Shown here in pieces: positions 15,504 through 25,032 of a DNA stretch of 61,132 nt; position 1 is the first letter of the stretch, and the number at the start of each line of letters is the position of its first letter. Both the position numbers and the translations under genes were made by a program. Below the pieces are notes generated by a model. It was not told the origin of the DNA. It did not search any database and saw only the letters and a program-made list of their open reading frames with translations. This stretch comes from an uncultured Spirochaetaceae bacterium. GTDB lineage: Bacteria > Spirochaetota > Spirochaetia > Treponematales > Treponemataceae. The DNA is taken from positions 1-61,132 of the forward strand of contig CACZYY010000004.1 of the NCBI GenBank assembly GCA_902785455.1, in the 5' to 3' direction.

Positions 15504-16549
15504 AACTTCTCACCGAAGTAGATTCCTGCCCATTCCCATCGGCCGTGGATTTCCGGGTCGGCAGGGAAGTTTACTTTGCGGAAATACAAGTACCACACGT
15601 TGATGTACTGGCTCCATCCCCATGTGCGGAGATAGGCTTCGGTTGGTGTGGAAGTGTCGTCTAAGCTTTCGTTGTATCGGATTCTGTTTCCGAGCATGAA
15701 GTTGTGCATTGAGAAGTTTTCGAGCGCGTTCGGGTCAGATTCGCTTGACTTCCAGCTCATCGCAAAGAAATTGACTTTTGAGCGGTAACGGTCGAGCGCG
15801 CGCCAGTTGTAGCTGGAAATTGCTTTTTTGACAGCGTTTTCAAGGGCGTCCAGTGATTCAAATGTCCAGTCTTTTGGCGATTTTGAAAAATCTACCATCT
15901 GGCGGGCTTTTGTGTATGCGTCCGGAATGCCGGGAATCTGGATTGTCGAAGAATCCGGCTGCTCCAAAAAGAGCGAGTATGATTTGAGAGCCATATCCCA
16001 CTCGCCGACGTTCTCATATTCGAGTGCGAGGCGGAGATACATTTCGGTGATGCTTACGTTCTGCGGAAAGTTGCTGATTATCCGGTTGAAATAATTGATT
16101 CGGTTTGCTGAACTTTTGCTGATTTGAATCAGGTGCTGCAGGCATGCGAAGTGGATTGAATCTCCGTTTACGAGCAGATCCGAAAAATTGTTGATTATTC
16201 TTTCGTAATAATATTCGGCGAGAGGCTCTTCACCTGCTTTGAGATAATTTGAAGCGACCATAAAAAGCCAGTATGAGTCATAAGAGTCACCGGGATGAGT
16301 TTCAACCCATTCTGTGAGAAAAAGAACCATGTCGTCGGTTCTTCCCTGTGAGTAAAAAAGATTTGCTATTCTGTTGATGACCGCATATCGTGACTGGGCG
16401 GAAATTGTCTCGTCTTCGAGGAGAGTTGTGAGCTGTGTCAGTGTTTCGTCTGATTCATCATTTTTTGAATTCCTGGTGCATCCCAAAACTAAAAATGCAG
16501 AAAATGTGCAAAAAAATATTGATGCAAAAAGAATGTGCCTTTTTTTCAT
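15500..16549 (-). CDS. TPR-like lipoprotein
   Basis: The ATG at 16549 gives a 349-residue precursor with a lipoprotein signal (MKKRHILFASIFF, lipobox LVLGC). After the lipid-bearing Cys comes an Asp/Ser-rich linker and helical repeats with TPR-like spacing (EMYLRLALEYENVGEWDMALKSYSLFL). The Trp/Tyr-rich C-terminus has no clear match. Its stop overlaps the start of the lytic transglycosylase gene by 4 bp (ATGA), so the two are coupled and may act together, for example with the lipoprotein placing or controlling the wall enzyme. That partnership is inference. Confidence 0.6.
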   Translation of the reverse strand: MKKRHILFASIFFCTFSAFLVLGCTRNSKNDESDETLTQLTTLLEDETISAQSRYAVINRIANLFYSQGRTDDMVLFLTEWVETHPGDSYDSYWLFMVASNYLKAGEEPLAEYYYERIINNFSDLLVNGDSIHFACLQHLIQISKSSANRINYFNRIISNFPQNVSITEMYLRLALEYENVGEWDMALKSYSLFLEQPDSSTIQIPGIPDAYTKARQMVDFSKSPKDWTFESLDALENAVKKAISSYNWRALDRYRSKVNFFAMSWKSSESDPNALENFSMHNFMLGNRIRYNESLDDTSTPTEAYLRTWGWSQYINVWYLYFRKVNFPADPEIHGRWEWAGIYFGEKL

Positions 16550-16687
16550 AATTCCAAAATACCACAAAAATATCATTTCCTCAACGACATAAAAATGTGA
16601 TTCTCTAATTTCTCTAGAATTTTCTTTGTTTCTATAGTATCCTATTCTGATTTACTTTCGTTTTTGTTTTACGTTCTGGAGTTTGAT

Positions 16688-17293
16688 ATGAAAAAAATTA
16701 CAGTTCCTATGCTGAATGTTCTGCTTGCCGCAGGCGTAATTTTGATTATTGCCGGACTTCTTCTTATCTCCCGATTTTCGCACGGCTTCGGGCAGGTTTT
16801 TCCTGTCGGCTCTGTCTGTATAATGATTTTTGGCGCAGTTGTTTTTTACATTGCCATGACACTGATTCATTGGGCGACCTTCTTCTTTGCCGGGCTGCTC
16901 TTGTTTTTCCTCGGATTGTGCATGACCTTCGTTTTTACGAACGTTCTTCCGTTTGGTCCTGGTCATCTGTGGCCGATTTCCGTGCTTCTTTGCGGAATCT
17001 GTCTGATTCTCACGTGCATTTTTAAGCATCGCAAAGTCCGTGGCGTTTATTTGTTCCCGGCCGTTCTGATTGAGGTTCTTGGGCTTGTTTTCCTTTTGTT
17101 CTCAATGAATGTCATAAAAATTTCTTTCTCTGTTTTCATGTCAAAGTGGGGGCCTCTTGTTTTGATTATGGCCGGAGCCGCCCTTGTAGGAGTGTTTTTC
17201 TGGCAGAGGAATTTCAATGATTTCTTTCCTTATGATAAAGATGAATTGTCTGACTTGACCGACGAAGATGAAAAAACTTTTTATGGGGAATAA
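16688..17293 (+). CDS. Multi-pass membrane protein of unknown function
   Basis: A 201-residue protein with about six hydrophobic segments in its first 175 residues and a short acidic tail (KDELSDLTDEDE). The start follows CTGGAG by 6 nt. Spacing of short paired helices recalls LiaF/DUF5668-type membrane regions, but no diagnostic motif is present. It is 5 bp upstream of the TPR gene and probably transcribed with it. Confidence 0.55.
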   Translation: MKKITVPMLNVLLAAGVILIIAGLLLISRFSHGFGQVFPVGSVCIMIFGAVVFYIAMTLIHWATFFFAGLLLFFLGLCMTFVFTNVLPFGPGHLWPISVLLCGICLILTCIFKHRKVRGVYLFPAVLIEVLGLVFLLFSMNVIKISFSVFMSKWGPLVLIMAGAALVGVFFWQRNFNDFFPYDKDELSDLTDEDEKTFYGE

Positions 17294-17298
17294 CTGAT

Positions 17299-19044
17299 TT
17301 GAAACAATCATGGCGGAAGTTTTCTGCCTTTGCCTGTGTTTTTCTGATTTTTCTCACCGTCGCTTCTGCCAAAAAGAAGAAATCAAAATCTTCCGATACA
17401 GAGGAGCCTTTGTATACAGCGGACGAATTGCAGGCAACTTCCATAATTGTTCCCGAACGCAGGGAAGTGTCTTATTTTTACGGCATAGAGCCTGAGATAA
17501 TCCAAAATGTTGAAAAAGGCACTCCGGATTCTCTTCGCGCCGCAATTACTTTGCTTAAACGCGGCAAGGATTCGATGGCCGAAAATGAACAGGTCCTTCA
17601 TTACATAGCGGTTTCAATTATGCAGTTGTGCTGGAAGTCACAGAACTTCACAGAACCAACAACAGGACAGGACATAAAAAATGATTACACAGGAGCGATT
17701 TCCTCATCTCGCAACGGATTTTATGATTCTCCTTCCGAGCCAAAAGATTTTTTTGGCTGCGCGCTCCCGTCTCTTGTGCTTGCGGCGTCAGAAACAAGAA
17801 ATGATTATTACGAGAATTCCGAAAAATCCCTTCTTCACGCGCTTTCCCTCAATCCTTCATCAGTCTTTGTAAACTATCTTCTCGGAATCCTCTATAAAAG
17901 AATGGGCGATTTTAAGCGTTCTAATGAATATTTTGGATTCGCCTCTGACATGGCAGGTTCTTGTTTTGAATGTTCTTATGCTTTTGCCGAAAGTTTCATG
18001 CCTCTTTCCGATCCTTCAAGCGCATTTTCACTTTCCGAAAAAATGCTTGTTTCTTACCCGCAGAATAAAAAATTGCTCCAGCTTTGCGCTGAGTCTTCTT
18101 TTGCGGCAGGTGATTATGCTAATGCTGAGCTTTACGTTGGCCGTGTTTTGCAAATAGAACCTGAAAATTCCTATTATTTGCTTTTCCGTGCAAGAATTCT
18201 TGTTCAAAAAGGCGAGTATATTCGTGCCGCTTCTTTGCTCGATGCTTATTCAAGAAAGGATTCTTCTTCGCGGGATTATCTGGTGCTTCGCTTTGCCGTT
18301 CAGAAAAACTGGAACAAAAATATTTCGGCCGCTACCGCCACAATAGAAAACGCCCTCGTGCTTTATCCTGATGATCCTCAGATTATTCTTGAAGCTGCAC
18401 GGCTTGCATCTGATTCCGGGGTAAAAATCGCCGGAAAGAGTGGTGAAGCACTTGCAGACCAGATTCTGGAAAATGATCCTGAGAATTTTGCGGCTCTTCA
18501 GATAAAAATTGATTCAATGGTTTATGAGCGCAAATGGAAGGAAGCGTACAAGGCCAGTTCAGCATTGCTCCAGAAAGAAAATGTGCCGAATTCAGCTTTT
18601 TTTACACATATAAAAATTTGTCTTTCGGCCGGGCATAAAGACGAGGCATGGCAGTATGCGTCAAAACTTTATTCCGAGAACAGTGCGGATGAAGAAATCG
18701 TCCAGTCTTATATTGATGTTCTTGTCTCGACAGGTCGATCCGCCGAGGCTTCAAGATTGATTGCCCAGCTTTTGCCGACTTCTGCTGCAAAAATGAAAAG
18801 TTTTCTATATTATCAGCGTAGTTTTTTATCAAGCGGGGAGGCGGCGATACTTGCTGATTTGCGTTCAAGTCTTACGGCAAATCCTCGTAACAGGGATTCG
18901 CTTTTTCGCCTTTACCGAATTTATTACAACAAAAAGGAATACCGAAAGGCCCAGTATTATCTCAAACAGGTTGTGGCTCTTTCTCCTAAGGATGAAAACC
19001 TTCTTATTCTTAACCAGGAACTTGACCGTCTGCTCAAAAACTAA
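17299..19044 (+). CDS. Secreted TPR-repeat protein
   Basis: A 581-residue precursor starting at a TTG codon 9 nt after GGGGA; this start gives a good signal peptide (hydrophobic ACVFLIFLTVASA, cut before KKKKSK). Most of the chain is tetratricopeptide repeats, for example NYLLGILYKRMGDFKRSNEYF, YLLFRARILVQKGEYIRAA and LFRLYRIYYNKKEYRKAQYYL. TPRs hold protein partners; in spirochaetes several periplasmic TPR proteins belong to the flagellar collar, but nothing here ties this one to it. The upstream membrane-protein gene is 5 bp away. Confidence 0.7.
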   Translation: MKQSWRKFSAFACVFLIFLTVASAKKKKSKSSDTEEPLYTADELQATSIIVPERREVSYFYGIEPEIIQNVEKGTPDSLRAAITLLKRGKDSMAENEQVLHYIAVSIMQLCWKSQNFTEPTTGQDIKNDYTGAISSSRNGFYDSPSEPKDFFGCALPSLVLAASETRNDYYENSEKSLLHALSLNPSSVFVNYLLGILYKRMGDFKRSNEYFGFASDMAGSCFECSYAFAESFMPLSDPSSAFSLSEKMLVSYPQNKKLLQLCAESSFAAGDYANAELYVGRVLQIEPENSYYLLFRARILVQKGEYIRAASLLDAYSRKDSSSRDYLVLRFAVQKNWNKNISAATATIENALVLYPDDPQIILEAARLASDSGVKIAGKSGEALADQILENDPENFAALQIKIDSMVYERKWKEAYKASSALLQKENVPNSAFFTHIKICLSAGHKDEAWQYASKLYSENSADEEIVQSYIDVLVSTGRSAEASRLIAQLLPTSAAKMKSFLYYQRSFLSSGEAAILADLRSSLTANPRNRDSLFRLYRIYYNKKEYRKAQYYLKQVVALSPKDENLLILNQELDRLLKN

Positions 19045-19084
19045 AATATCCTAACTTTTCTCAGTATCTGACGATAGAAACAAC

Positions 19085-19113
19085 TTGATTTTGAGTTAAT
19101 TTAATGATATTCT
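19085..19113 (+). promoter_or_regulatory. Putative promoter of yajC-secD-secF
   Basis: TTGATT (19085-19090), a 17-nt spacer and TATTCT (19108-19113) match consensus at five and four of six positions. It lies in the only sizeable gap before yajC, leaving a leader of about 60 nt. Confidence 0.4.
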
Positions 19114-19180
19114 GATGAAACCTATTTTAAACTGGTAAGAATACAGTTCAAAATTGCTGCATTCTTATAGGAGTCAAAAA

Positions 19181-19552
19181 ATGTTTTTATCATTACTTCA
19201 GGCGAACCCGGCTACTGGCAGCCAGACTTTGATGTCAGTTGTTCCTTTCGTCCTCATCATCGCAATTTTCTATTTCTTCATTATTCGTCCGCAGAATAAA
19301 AAACAGAAAGAAACTCAGAAAATGATTGACGCACTCAAAAAGGGTGACAAGGTTGTTACAATCGGAGGAATCCATGGTGTAGTCACATCAACAAAAGAAA
19401 AGACTGTAATTCTTAAAGTTGATGATAATGTAAAAATTGAAGTTAATCGTTCTGCGGTTGCTGGCGTAGAAAAAGAGTCAGTACCATCAAAATCAGAAAA
19501 AAAGGCTGATGAATCAAAAGAGGAGTCTTCTGATTCAACAAAGTCTGAATAA
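19181..19552 (+). CDS. yajC: Preprotein translocase subunit YajC
   Basis: A 123-residue inner-membrane protein with one N-terminal transmembrane segment (PFVLIIAIFYFFIIRPQNKKQKE), the classic YajC signature, followed by the small KGDKVVTIGGIHGVV domain and an acidic Ser/Lys tail. It works with SecD and SecF, encoded directly downstream, as an accessory to the SecYEG export channel. The start at 19181 follows AGGAG. Length fits the family. Confidence 0.93.
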   Translation: MFLSLLQANPATGSQTLMSVVPFVLIIAIFYFFIIRPQNKKQKETQKMIDALKKGDKVVTIGGIHGVVTSTKEKTVILKVDDNVKIEVNRSAVAGVEKESVPSKSEKKADESKEESSDSTKSE

Positions 19553-19575
19553 AATAAAAATACCGGAGTAAAAAA

Positions 19576-21366
19576 ATGAACAAACGAAGTCGTTTCATCA
19601 TTATTCTGGTAGTTCTTGCTGTCTGTTTTGCATTCCTCTGGCCATCAATCAGTTGGTATGCAAGAACTCCAAAGGACCAGCAGACTCTCGCGCTCGGTTC
19701 TCTTGAAAAAATCAAGGACTACACAGTAGTAAAGGCAAAGGAAGAGTCGGACAAGCTTATTGCTCTTGCAAAAGCAAATCCAGAGACTGCCCTTGATCCA
19801 TCTTATGATTACCTTGTAAAAGCTGCAAAAAAGAATTACAAGGAAAATGCGAAAGCTTACAAAGCCGCAGGTCTTGAAGCACCAAAAACACCAGAGGTTA
19901 TGAACGTCGGTGCTGTTTTGGATTCTTTCACAGGCAATTCTGCTTTGGCTGATTTGCGCGCCGTTATCGAAGGCCGATACCGCGATGAAATCCTTGCAGC
20001 TAAAAAACGCTACAATTCATCTGTTAAGCTCGGTTTGGACTTGAGTGGCGGTATGAATATCATCGTTCACGCTGATTTGGATGCAGCCCTCGCTTCTCAG
20101 AAAAAGGACAACGAGGTTGCTGATGAGGCTCAGTTCAAAAAGGACGCAATGGCTCAGGCTATCGAGACTTTGACTGGCCGTATTGATAAATTTGGTCTTA
20201 CATCTCCTGTTATTCGACAGCAGGGTGATGACCGTATCTACATTGAAATTCCTGGTGCCGCTGATTCAGAAAGCGTAAACACAATCATAATGGGTAAAGG
20301 AATCCTCAATTTCCGCCTTGTTGATGAAAACGCTACCGCAGCTGTAATGAACTATTACCGCCAGAACGGTATCCTCTTTAACTCAGACGGCAAACTTCTT
20401 GATCCTTCAATCCTTCCTGCTGACTGTGACGTAATGGGCTTCTACGAAAAAGACGATTATGGTCTTGATCAGCTCGTTCGCGGTGCAGAATATATCGCAG
20501 TCAAAAAAGAAATTGCTCTCGACGGAAAGCATGTCAAATCAGCTCAGGTATCTGCTGACCAGACAACTAACCAGCCTGAGGTCAACTTCGTTCTTGACTC
20601 GGAAGGCGCACAGATTTTCGCAGATTTCACAGGCGCACATGTTAACGAGCGTCTTGCAATCGTAAGCGACAACAAAATCAAGTCTGCTGCAACTATCCGT
20701 CAGGCAATCAACGGCGGACAGGTTTCTCTTTCTGGTGGATTCAGCGTAGAAGAAGCTCAGAATATTCAGAAAGTCTTGCAGACTGCATGGCTTGAAGTTC
20801 CTCTCGAAGTTGAGAGCCAGCAGGTTGTCGGTGCTTCTTTGGGTGAAGCTGCAATCAAACAGGGTATGAACGCCCTCACTTGGGGCTTGGCGGCCGTTCT
20901 TGTATTCATGATTCTTTACTACATGGGTGCAGGTTTCAACGCTGTTGTTGCTCAGGTTTTGAATATGTACATCATGTTCTCAGTTTTGAGCGCATTCAAC
21001 CTTACTCTTACACTTTCTTCTATTGCAGGTATGATCCTTACAGTCGGTATGTCAGTAGACGCCAACGTAATCATCTTCGAGCGTATCAAGGAAGAGCTTA
21101 GAAACGGAAAGAGCCGTGCAGCAGCAGTTGCTTCTGGCTTCGACAACGCTTTCTGGGCAATCATGGACTCTAACATCACAACATTCATTGCGGCAGCATT
21201 CCTTTCAAAATTGGGTACAGGCTCAATTCAGGGCTTCGCTGTTTCACTTGCAATTGGTGTTTGTTCATCAGTATTTACAGCTCTCGTAGTTTCTCGCCTC
21301 ATGTTCGACTTCAACACTGATGTCATGAACAGAAAGACAATGAGCATCGGCTGGGGAGTAAAATAA
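19576..21366 (+). CDS. secD: Protein translocase subunit SecD
   Basis: A 596-residue RND-type membrane protein with TM1 at residues 7-27, the LGLDLSGGMNI motif near residue 155, the periplasmic P1 domain, and five C-terminal TM helices ending in conserved GMSVDANVIIFERIKEEL. With SecF it uses the proton or sodium gradient to pull exported proteins. An unusual feature is about 110 residues of Lys/Ala-rich helical sequence between TM1 and LGLDLSGG; in many bacteria this gap is short. The secF ATG shares one base with the secD stop codon. Confidence 0.95.
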   Translation: MNKRSRFIIILVVLAVCFAFLWPSISWYARTPKDQQTLALGSLEKIKDYTVVKAKEESDKLIALAKANPETALDPSYDYLVKAAKKNYKENAKAYKAAGLEAPKTPEVMNVGAVLDSFTGNSALADLRAVIEGRYRDEILAAKKRYNSSVKLGLDLSGGMNIIVHADLDAALASQKKDNEVADEAQFKKDAMAQAIETLTGRIDKFGLTSPVIRQQGDDRIYIEIPGAADSESVNTIIMGKGILNFRLVDENATAAVMNYYRQNGILFNSDGKLLDPSILPADCDVMGFYEKDDYGLDQLVRGAEYIAVKKEIALDGKHVKSAQVSADQTTNQPEVNFVLDSEGAQIFADFTGAHVNERLAIVSDNKIKSAATIRQAINGGQVSLSGGFSVEEAQNIQKVLQTAWLEVPLEVESQQVVGASLGEAAIKQGMNALTWGLAAVLVFMILYYMGAGFNAVVAQVLNMYIMFSVLSAFNLTLTLSSIAGMILTVGMSVDANVIIFERIKEELRNGKSRAAAVASGFDNAFWAIMDSNITTFIAAAFLSKLGTGSIQGFAVSLAIGVCSSVFTALVVSRLMFDFNTDVMNRKTMSIGWGVK

Positions 21367-22598
21367 TGAAAAAAGTAATTCAGTTTAGCAAATTTTTCCC
21401 TGTCGCTGTAGTTTTGAGCGCAGTAATCATTATCGCGGGCATTGTTTCAACAGCAACTCGCGGAATCAACTTCGGTCTTGATTTCAAGCCTGGTATGATT
21501 GAAGAAATTAAAATCGCAACAACTGTACTTGAAGTCACATACAATGGAACTGCAACAGTTTCTTTGGAAGCTACTGACGAGGGCGTTCAGCTTGTAGTCA
21601 GCGGTATCGGTGAAGAAAACCGCACAGTTTCAATTCCGTATACAGAAGTAAGCACAGTTTCTGAGCTTGCTGCAAAAATCAACGGTGTGAACGGTGTTTC
21701 TGCTCACATCAAAAATGAAATGGCTCTTCCAAAAGCTGGTCTTTTCGTAAACTCCGGTTCTTCAAAGAACTTGGGTGAAAAACCTCTCAACCTTTTCGTT
21801 GCAGACGAGAACGCTTCTGTCACAGCTGATGACATCCGCGACACTCTCAAAGCTTTCAACGATGTTGACGTAAAAGCTCTTGGTTCAGACGATGAGCGCA
21901 GCTTCCAGATCCGCATGGGCGTTACTGGAGACGAAGGTAAAACAATTCAGGCCGACGCAAACAAAGCTCTCACTGATAAATTCGGTGCAGACAAAGTTGC
22001 TTTCGTTAAGTCTGACTTTATCGGTGCTCAGTTCTCACAGACTTTGATTCGTGACTCAATCATCCTTGTTCTCGCAACATTGGTTTTGATTTTCATTTAC
22101 TCTGCAATCCGATTCCACTGGGATTTCGCTCTTGCAGCTGTAATTGCTATCGTTCACGACTCTTTGATTATGGTTTCTTTCATCTCATTCATTCAGATGG
22201 AATTCAGCACAACAACTTTGGCCGCTATCCTTACAATCATCGGTTACTCAATCAACGCTACAGTCGTTATTCTTGACCGTGTACGAAGCGACATCAAGGT
22301 CGTTGAGGCTAAAACATTCAAAGAGGTTTTGAACTCAGCTCTTTCTTCAACATTGAGCCGCTCTATCATCACAACTTTGACAACTTTGTTCGCAGTTCTG
22401 GCATTGTTCTTCTTCACAACAGGAACAATCCATGACTTCTCATTGGCACTCACAGTTGGTTTGATTTCTGGATGTTATTCTTCTATCTTCATTGCAGGTG
22501 CATTTATCCTTGCAGTCCGAAAGAACCAGAAGTTCCAGACAATCGCTGCAAATCCAAATGTAAGCCAGTTTAAGGCAGAAGAGTCAGATTCTGAGTAG
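21366..22598 (+). CDS. secF: Protein translocase subunit SecF
   Basis: A 410-residue partner of SecD with TM1, a periplasmic domain, and a C-terminal TM bundle containing SINATVVILDRVRSD, equivalent to the conserved SecF motif. The usual SecF GIDFxGG sequence after TM1 reads GLDFKPG here, so the GG pair is changed to PG. A periplasmic insertion of about 100 residues (residues 50-150) is also longer than in the Escherichia coli protein. Its start overlaps secD by one base; a strong terminator follows. Confidence 0.93.
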   Translation: MKKVIQFSKFFPVAVVLSAVIIIAGIVSTATRGINFGLDFKPGMIEEIKIATTVLEVTYNGTATVSLEATDEGVQLVVSGIGEENRTVSIPYTEVSTVSELAAKINGVNGVSAHIKNEMALPKAGLFVNSGSSKNLGEKPLNLFVADENASVTADDIRDTLKAFNDVDVKALGSDDERSFQIRMGVTGDEGKTIQADANKALTDKFGADKVAFVKSDFIGAQFSQTLIRDSIILVLATLVLIFIYSAIRFHWDFALAAVIAIVHDSLIMVSFISFIQMEFSTTTLAAILTIIGYSINATVVILDRVRSDIKVVEAKTFKEVLNSALSSTLSRSIITTLTTLFAVLALFFFTTGTIHDFSLALTVGLISGCYSSIFIAGAFILAVRKNQKFQTIAANPNVSQFKAEESDSE

Positions 22599-22615
22599 TT
22601 TTTGACTTTTCAGGT

Positions 22616-22654
22616 AAAACACCTTGGTCTTTCGAGGCTAAGGTGTTTTTTTTT
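22616..22654 (+). terminator. Intrinsic terminator after secF
   Basis: AAAACACCTT (22616-22625) pairs with AAGGTGTTTT (22640-22649) and is followed by a T-run of nine. The loop holds a further partial stem. It closes the yajC-secD-secF unit. Confidence 0.9.
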
Positions 22655-22734
22655 ATTTAAAATTCCTGTCATATAAAACTTCCCTTTATACTTCCTAAAT
22701 CACCTGCCACAGATTTTTCTTTATATTTTCTGAA

Positions 22735-25032
22735 ATGTATGCTAATATTTTAAATATGTTTTTTAAATCGAAGAGAAAAATAACTCAGAATACTTTGAGA
22801 ATTCTTTCTACACTTGTAATAAGTTTAATTGTAACTATGGTTGCCTTTTTGCTAAACAATATTGCAATGAAAAATGCGCGAAAGATTGCGCAAAAAACTT
22901 ATCATGAAAACTGTGAGATGATTCTTCAGGGATATTCTGTTGGAATACATCATTATCTGGATAATTACCGCACTTCTCTTGAATCTATATATTATCCCCA
23001 ATTATTTGCAAATGGTTCCACAGAAGAAATTCAAAAATGGATTATTCAAAATATACAATACTTAAGTGATGATTTTTGTCATGTTTTTTATGTCGATTCG
23101 AATTATCAGGGCTATTTTTCGACTGGTGAAGTCGTTGATTTAAGAGATGAGTCATATCTTTCTCCGTCAAATTTTAAGGATACGGATTATTATGTAAGTG
23201 ACATGCAATATTTTTCGATGGCTGATTATCCTGTCTTTTTTATCGAAAAGCCTTGCTATAATTCTGAACGTGAATTTAATGGCTATCTCTGCGCGTCATT
23301 AAAAATCAGCGTGCTTTCAAAAATTGATAATGAAATCCGCATCGGCGAGAAGGCTGTTCCTGTGATTATAGATCGGGCGGGTCTTATCCTTACTCATCGT
23401 GATGAAAATTATATCGGAAAAATATATATCCCTGCTTCCAAAAAATATCGTAAAATTACGTCTGACATTATAGCGCGAGAAGGCCGGGGCTATGTTGAAA
23501 CTGAAAACCGCCTGGGTGAGCCGATAGACCTTTTTTATACGCCTATTGAAGATTGTGGTTGGACTCTTGCGGTTGGTTTTAAGAAAGAATATCTTTCTGC
23601 CATATATACAAAAGTTGATATAATAAAATATCTGATTCTTTTGGTGACTATAGGTGCACTTGTTCTCCTGCTTTTTTTTGAAACAATCATTTCTAATTAT
23701 TTTTACAGAAACCAGTTGATTGAGCCTCTCTATGATCCGCTTACAAAACTCTGGTCAAGGCAGAGATTTGAAACTGAAGTTGCAAAACTTTTCAGGCGTA
23801 ATCCAAAATCCAAATTCATGCTGATTGATACTGATATTCGTGGATTTAAATTCGTTAATCAGAATTATACAGAAGATGAAGCTGACAAAATGATTGCCTT
23901 TTATGCCAGAACTCTTAATGACATTGTGCAGGAATACAAAGGGATAATAGGCCGCGGGTATGCTGATCATTTTTATATTTTAGTCAAGATTCGAAATGTG
24001 CGGGAAGCAATGAATATTTTTAAGGGAACTACCTATCTGCTCAATGAAATGATAAAAGCTTATGAAATACCGTTCTTCCCCAAATTTGGAATTACGTTCT
24101 GTAAACCAAGCTATCACCCGGAAATCTCAGTAAAAGAACTGATTGGTCAGGCTGCTTTTGCAAAAAGTACGATAAAAGACAATATGCTATCGCCATATTC
24201 TATTTACAATGCCCGGCTTTTGAGTAAAATCAATGAGGAAAGAAAATTTGAGCAGTGCATGAAATCTTCCATTGAAAATCAGGATTTCTTCGTCATGTAT
24301 CAGCCAAAAATTCTGCTTGAAAACGAGACTGTTGTTGGGGCAGAGGCTTTGGTGCGATGGAAGCATCCTGAACTTGGCATGATTTATCCCGACAGGTTTA
24401 TCCCGCTTTTTGAACGCAACGGTTTTATTGTAAAACTTGATTTTTACGTTTATGACAAGGTTTTCAACTTTCTGGATTCTCAGATTAAGGCAGGAAAGCC
24501 GGTCGTTCCAATTTCGGTCAATATGAGCCGGAATCACAATAAGCCCGAATCTTTCATGATGGAGTTCATGCGGATTTTCCGTAGATATGCGATACCGCCT
24601 TATCTTGTGCAGGTTGAGATTATCGAACGTTCCGTAATGAACAGGGAAACTCTGTGTGAGATTACAAATGCCCTTCATAAGGAAGGCTTTACGGTTGCCA
24701 TGGATGATTTTGGCAGCGGTGAATCTTCCCTGAATATGCTTACGAAGGTTCCTGTTGATGTGCTTAAATTTGACCGCGAATTCCTGCTTTCTTCTATGTG
24801 CGAAAATGGCGAAGTGGAAGAAAAATCAGCGAACTTTATCCGTACGCTTGTAAAATTGGGCAAAAATCTTGATAAAGAGACTGTCTTTGAGGGTGTTGAA
24901 ACTCAGAAACAGTGCGATTTTTTACGCTCGATAAATTGCGATCAGGTGCAGGGGTATTTTTATTCCAAGCCGCTGATGGAAGAGGATTTCGTGAATTTTA
25001 TTGCTTCCAATATTAAGGAAAACGAAAAATGA
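22735..25032 (+). CDS. Cache-domain, degenerate GGDEF, active-looking EAL protein
   Basis: A 765-residue membrane sensor. TM1 (about residues 25-47) and TM2 (about 300-325) bracket a periplasmic Cache-like domain with GLILTHRDENYIGK. The GGDEF region lacks its signature (RGYADHF in place of GGDEF), so it should not make cyclic di-GMP. The EAL domain keeps EALVRW at residue 537, Asn in ISVNMSR, EIIERS, DDFGSG, LKFDREF, EGVET and VQGYFYSKP, so phosphodiesterase activity on cyclic di-GMP is likely. It may lower cyclic di-GMP in response to a periplasmic ligand. TATATT lies 7 nt before the ATG, with no clear ribosome-binding site. Its stop overlaps ispH. Confidence 0.85.
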   Translation: MYANILNMFFKSKRKITQNTLRILSTLVISLIVTMVAFLLNNIAMKNARKIAQKTYHENCEMILQGYSVGIHHYLDNYRTSLESIYYPQLFANGSTEEIQKWIIQNIQYLSDDFCHVFYVDSNYQGYFSTGEVVDLRDESYLSPSNFKDTDYYVSDMQYFSMADYPVFFIEKPCYNSEREFNGYLCASLKISVLSKIDNEIRIGEKAVPVIIDRAGLILTHRDENYIGKIYIPASKKYRKITSDIIAREGRGYVETENRLGEPIDLFYTPIEDCGWTLAVGFKKEYLSAIYTKVDIIKYLILLVTIGALVLLLFFETIISNYFYRNQLIEPLYDPLTKLWSRQRFETEVAKLFRRNPKSKFMLIDTDIRGFKFVNQNYTEDEADKMIAFYARTLNDIVQEYKGIIGRGYADHFYILVKIRNVREAMNIFKGTTYLLNEMIKAYEIPFFPKFGITFCKPSYHPEISVKELIGQAAFAKSTIKDNMLSPYSIYNARLLSKINEERKFEQCMKSSIENQDFFVMYQPKILLENETVVGAEALVRWKHPELGMIYPDRFIPLFERNGFIVKLDFYVYDKVFNFLDSQIKAGKPVVPISVNMSRNHNKPESFMMEFMRIFRRYAIPPYLVQVEIIERSVMNRETLCEITNALHKEGFTVAMDDFGSGESSLNMLTKVPVDVLKFDREFLLSSMCENGEVEEKSANFIRTLVKLGKNLDKETVFEGVETQKQCDFLRSINCDQVQGYFYSKPLMEEDFVNFIASNIKENEK

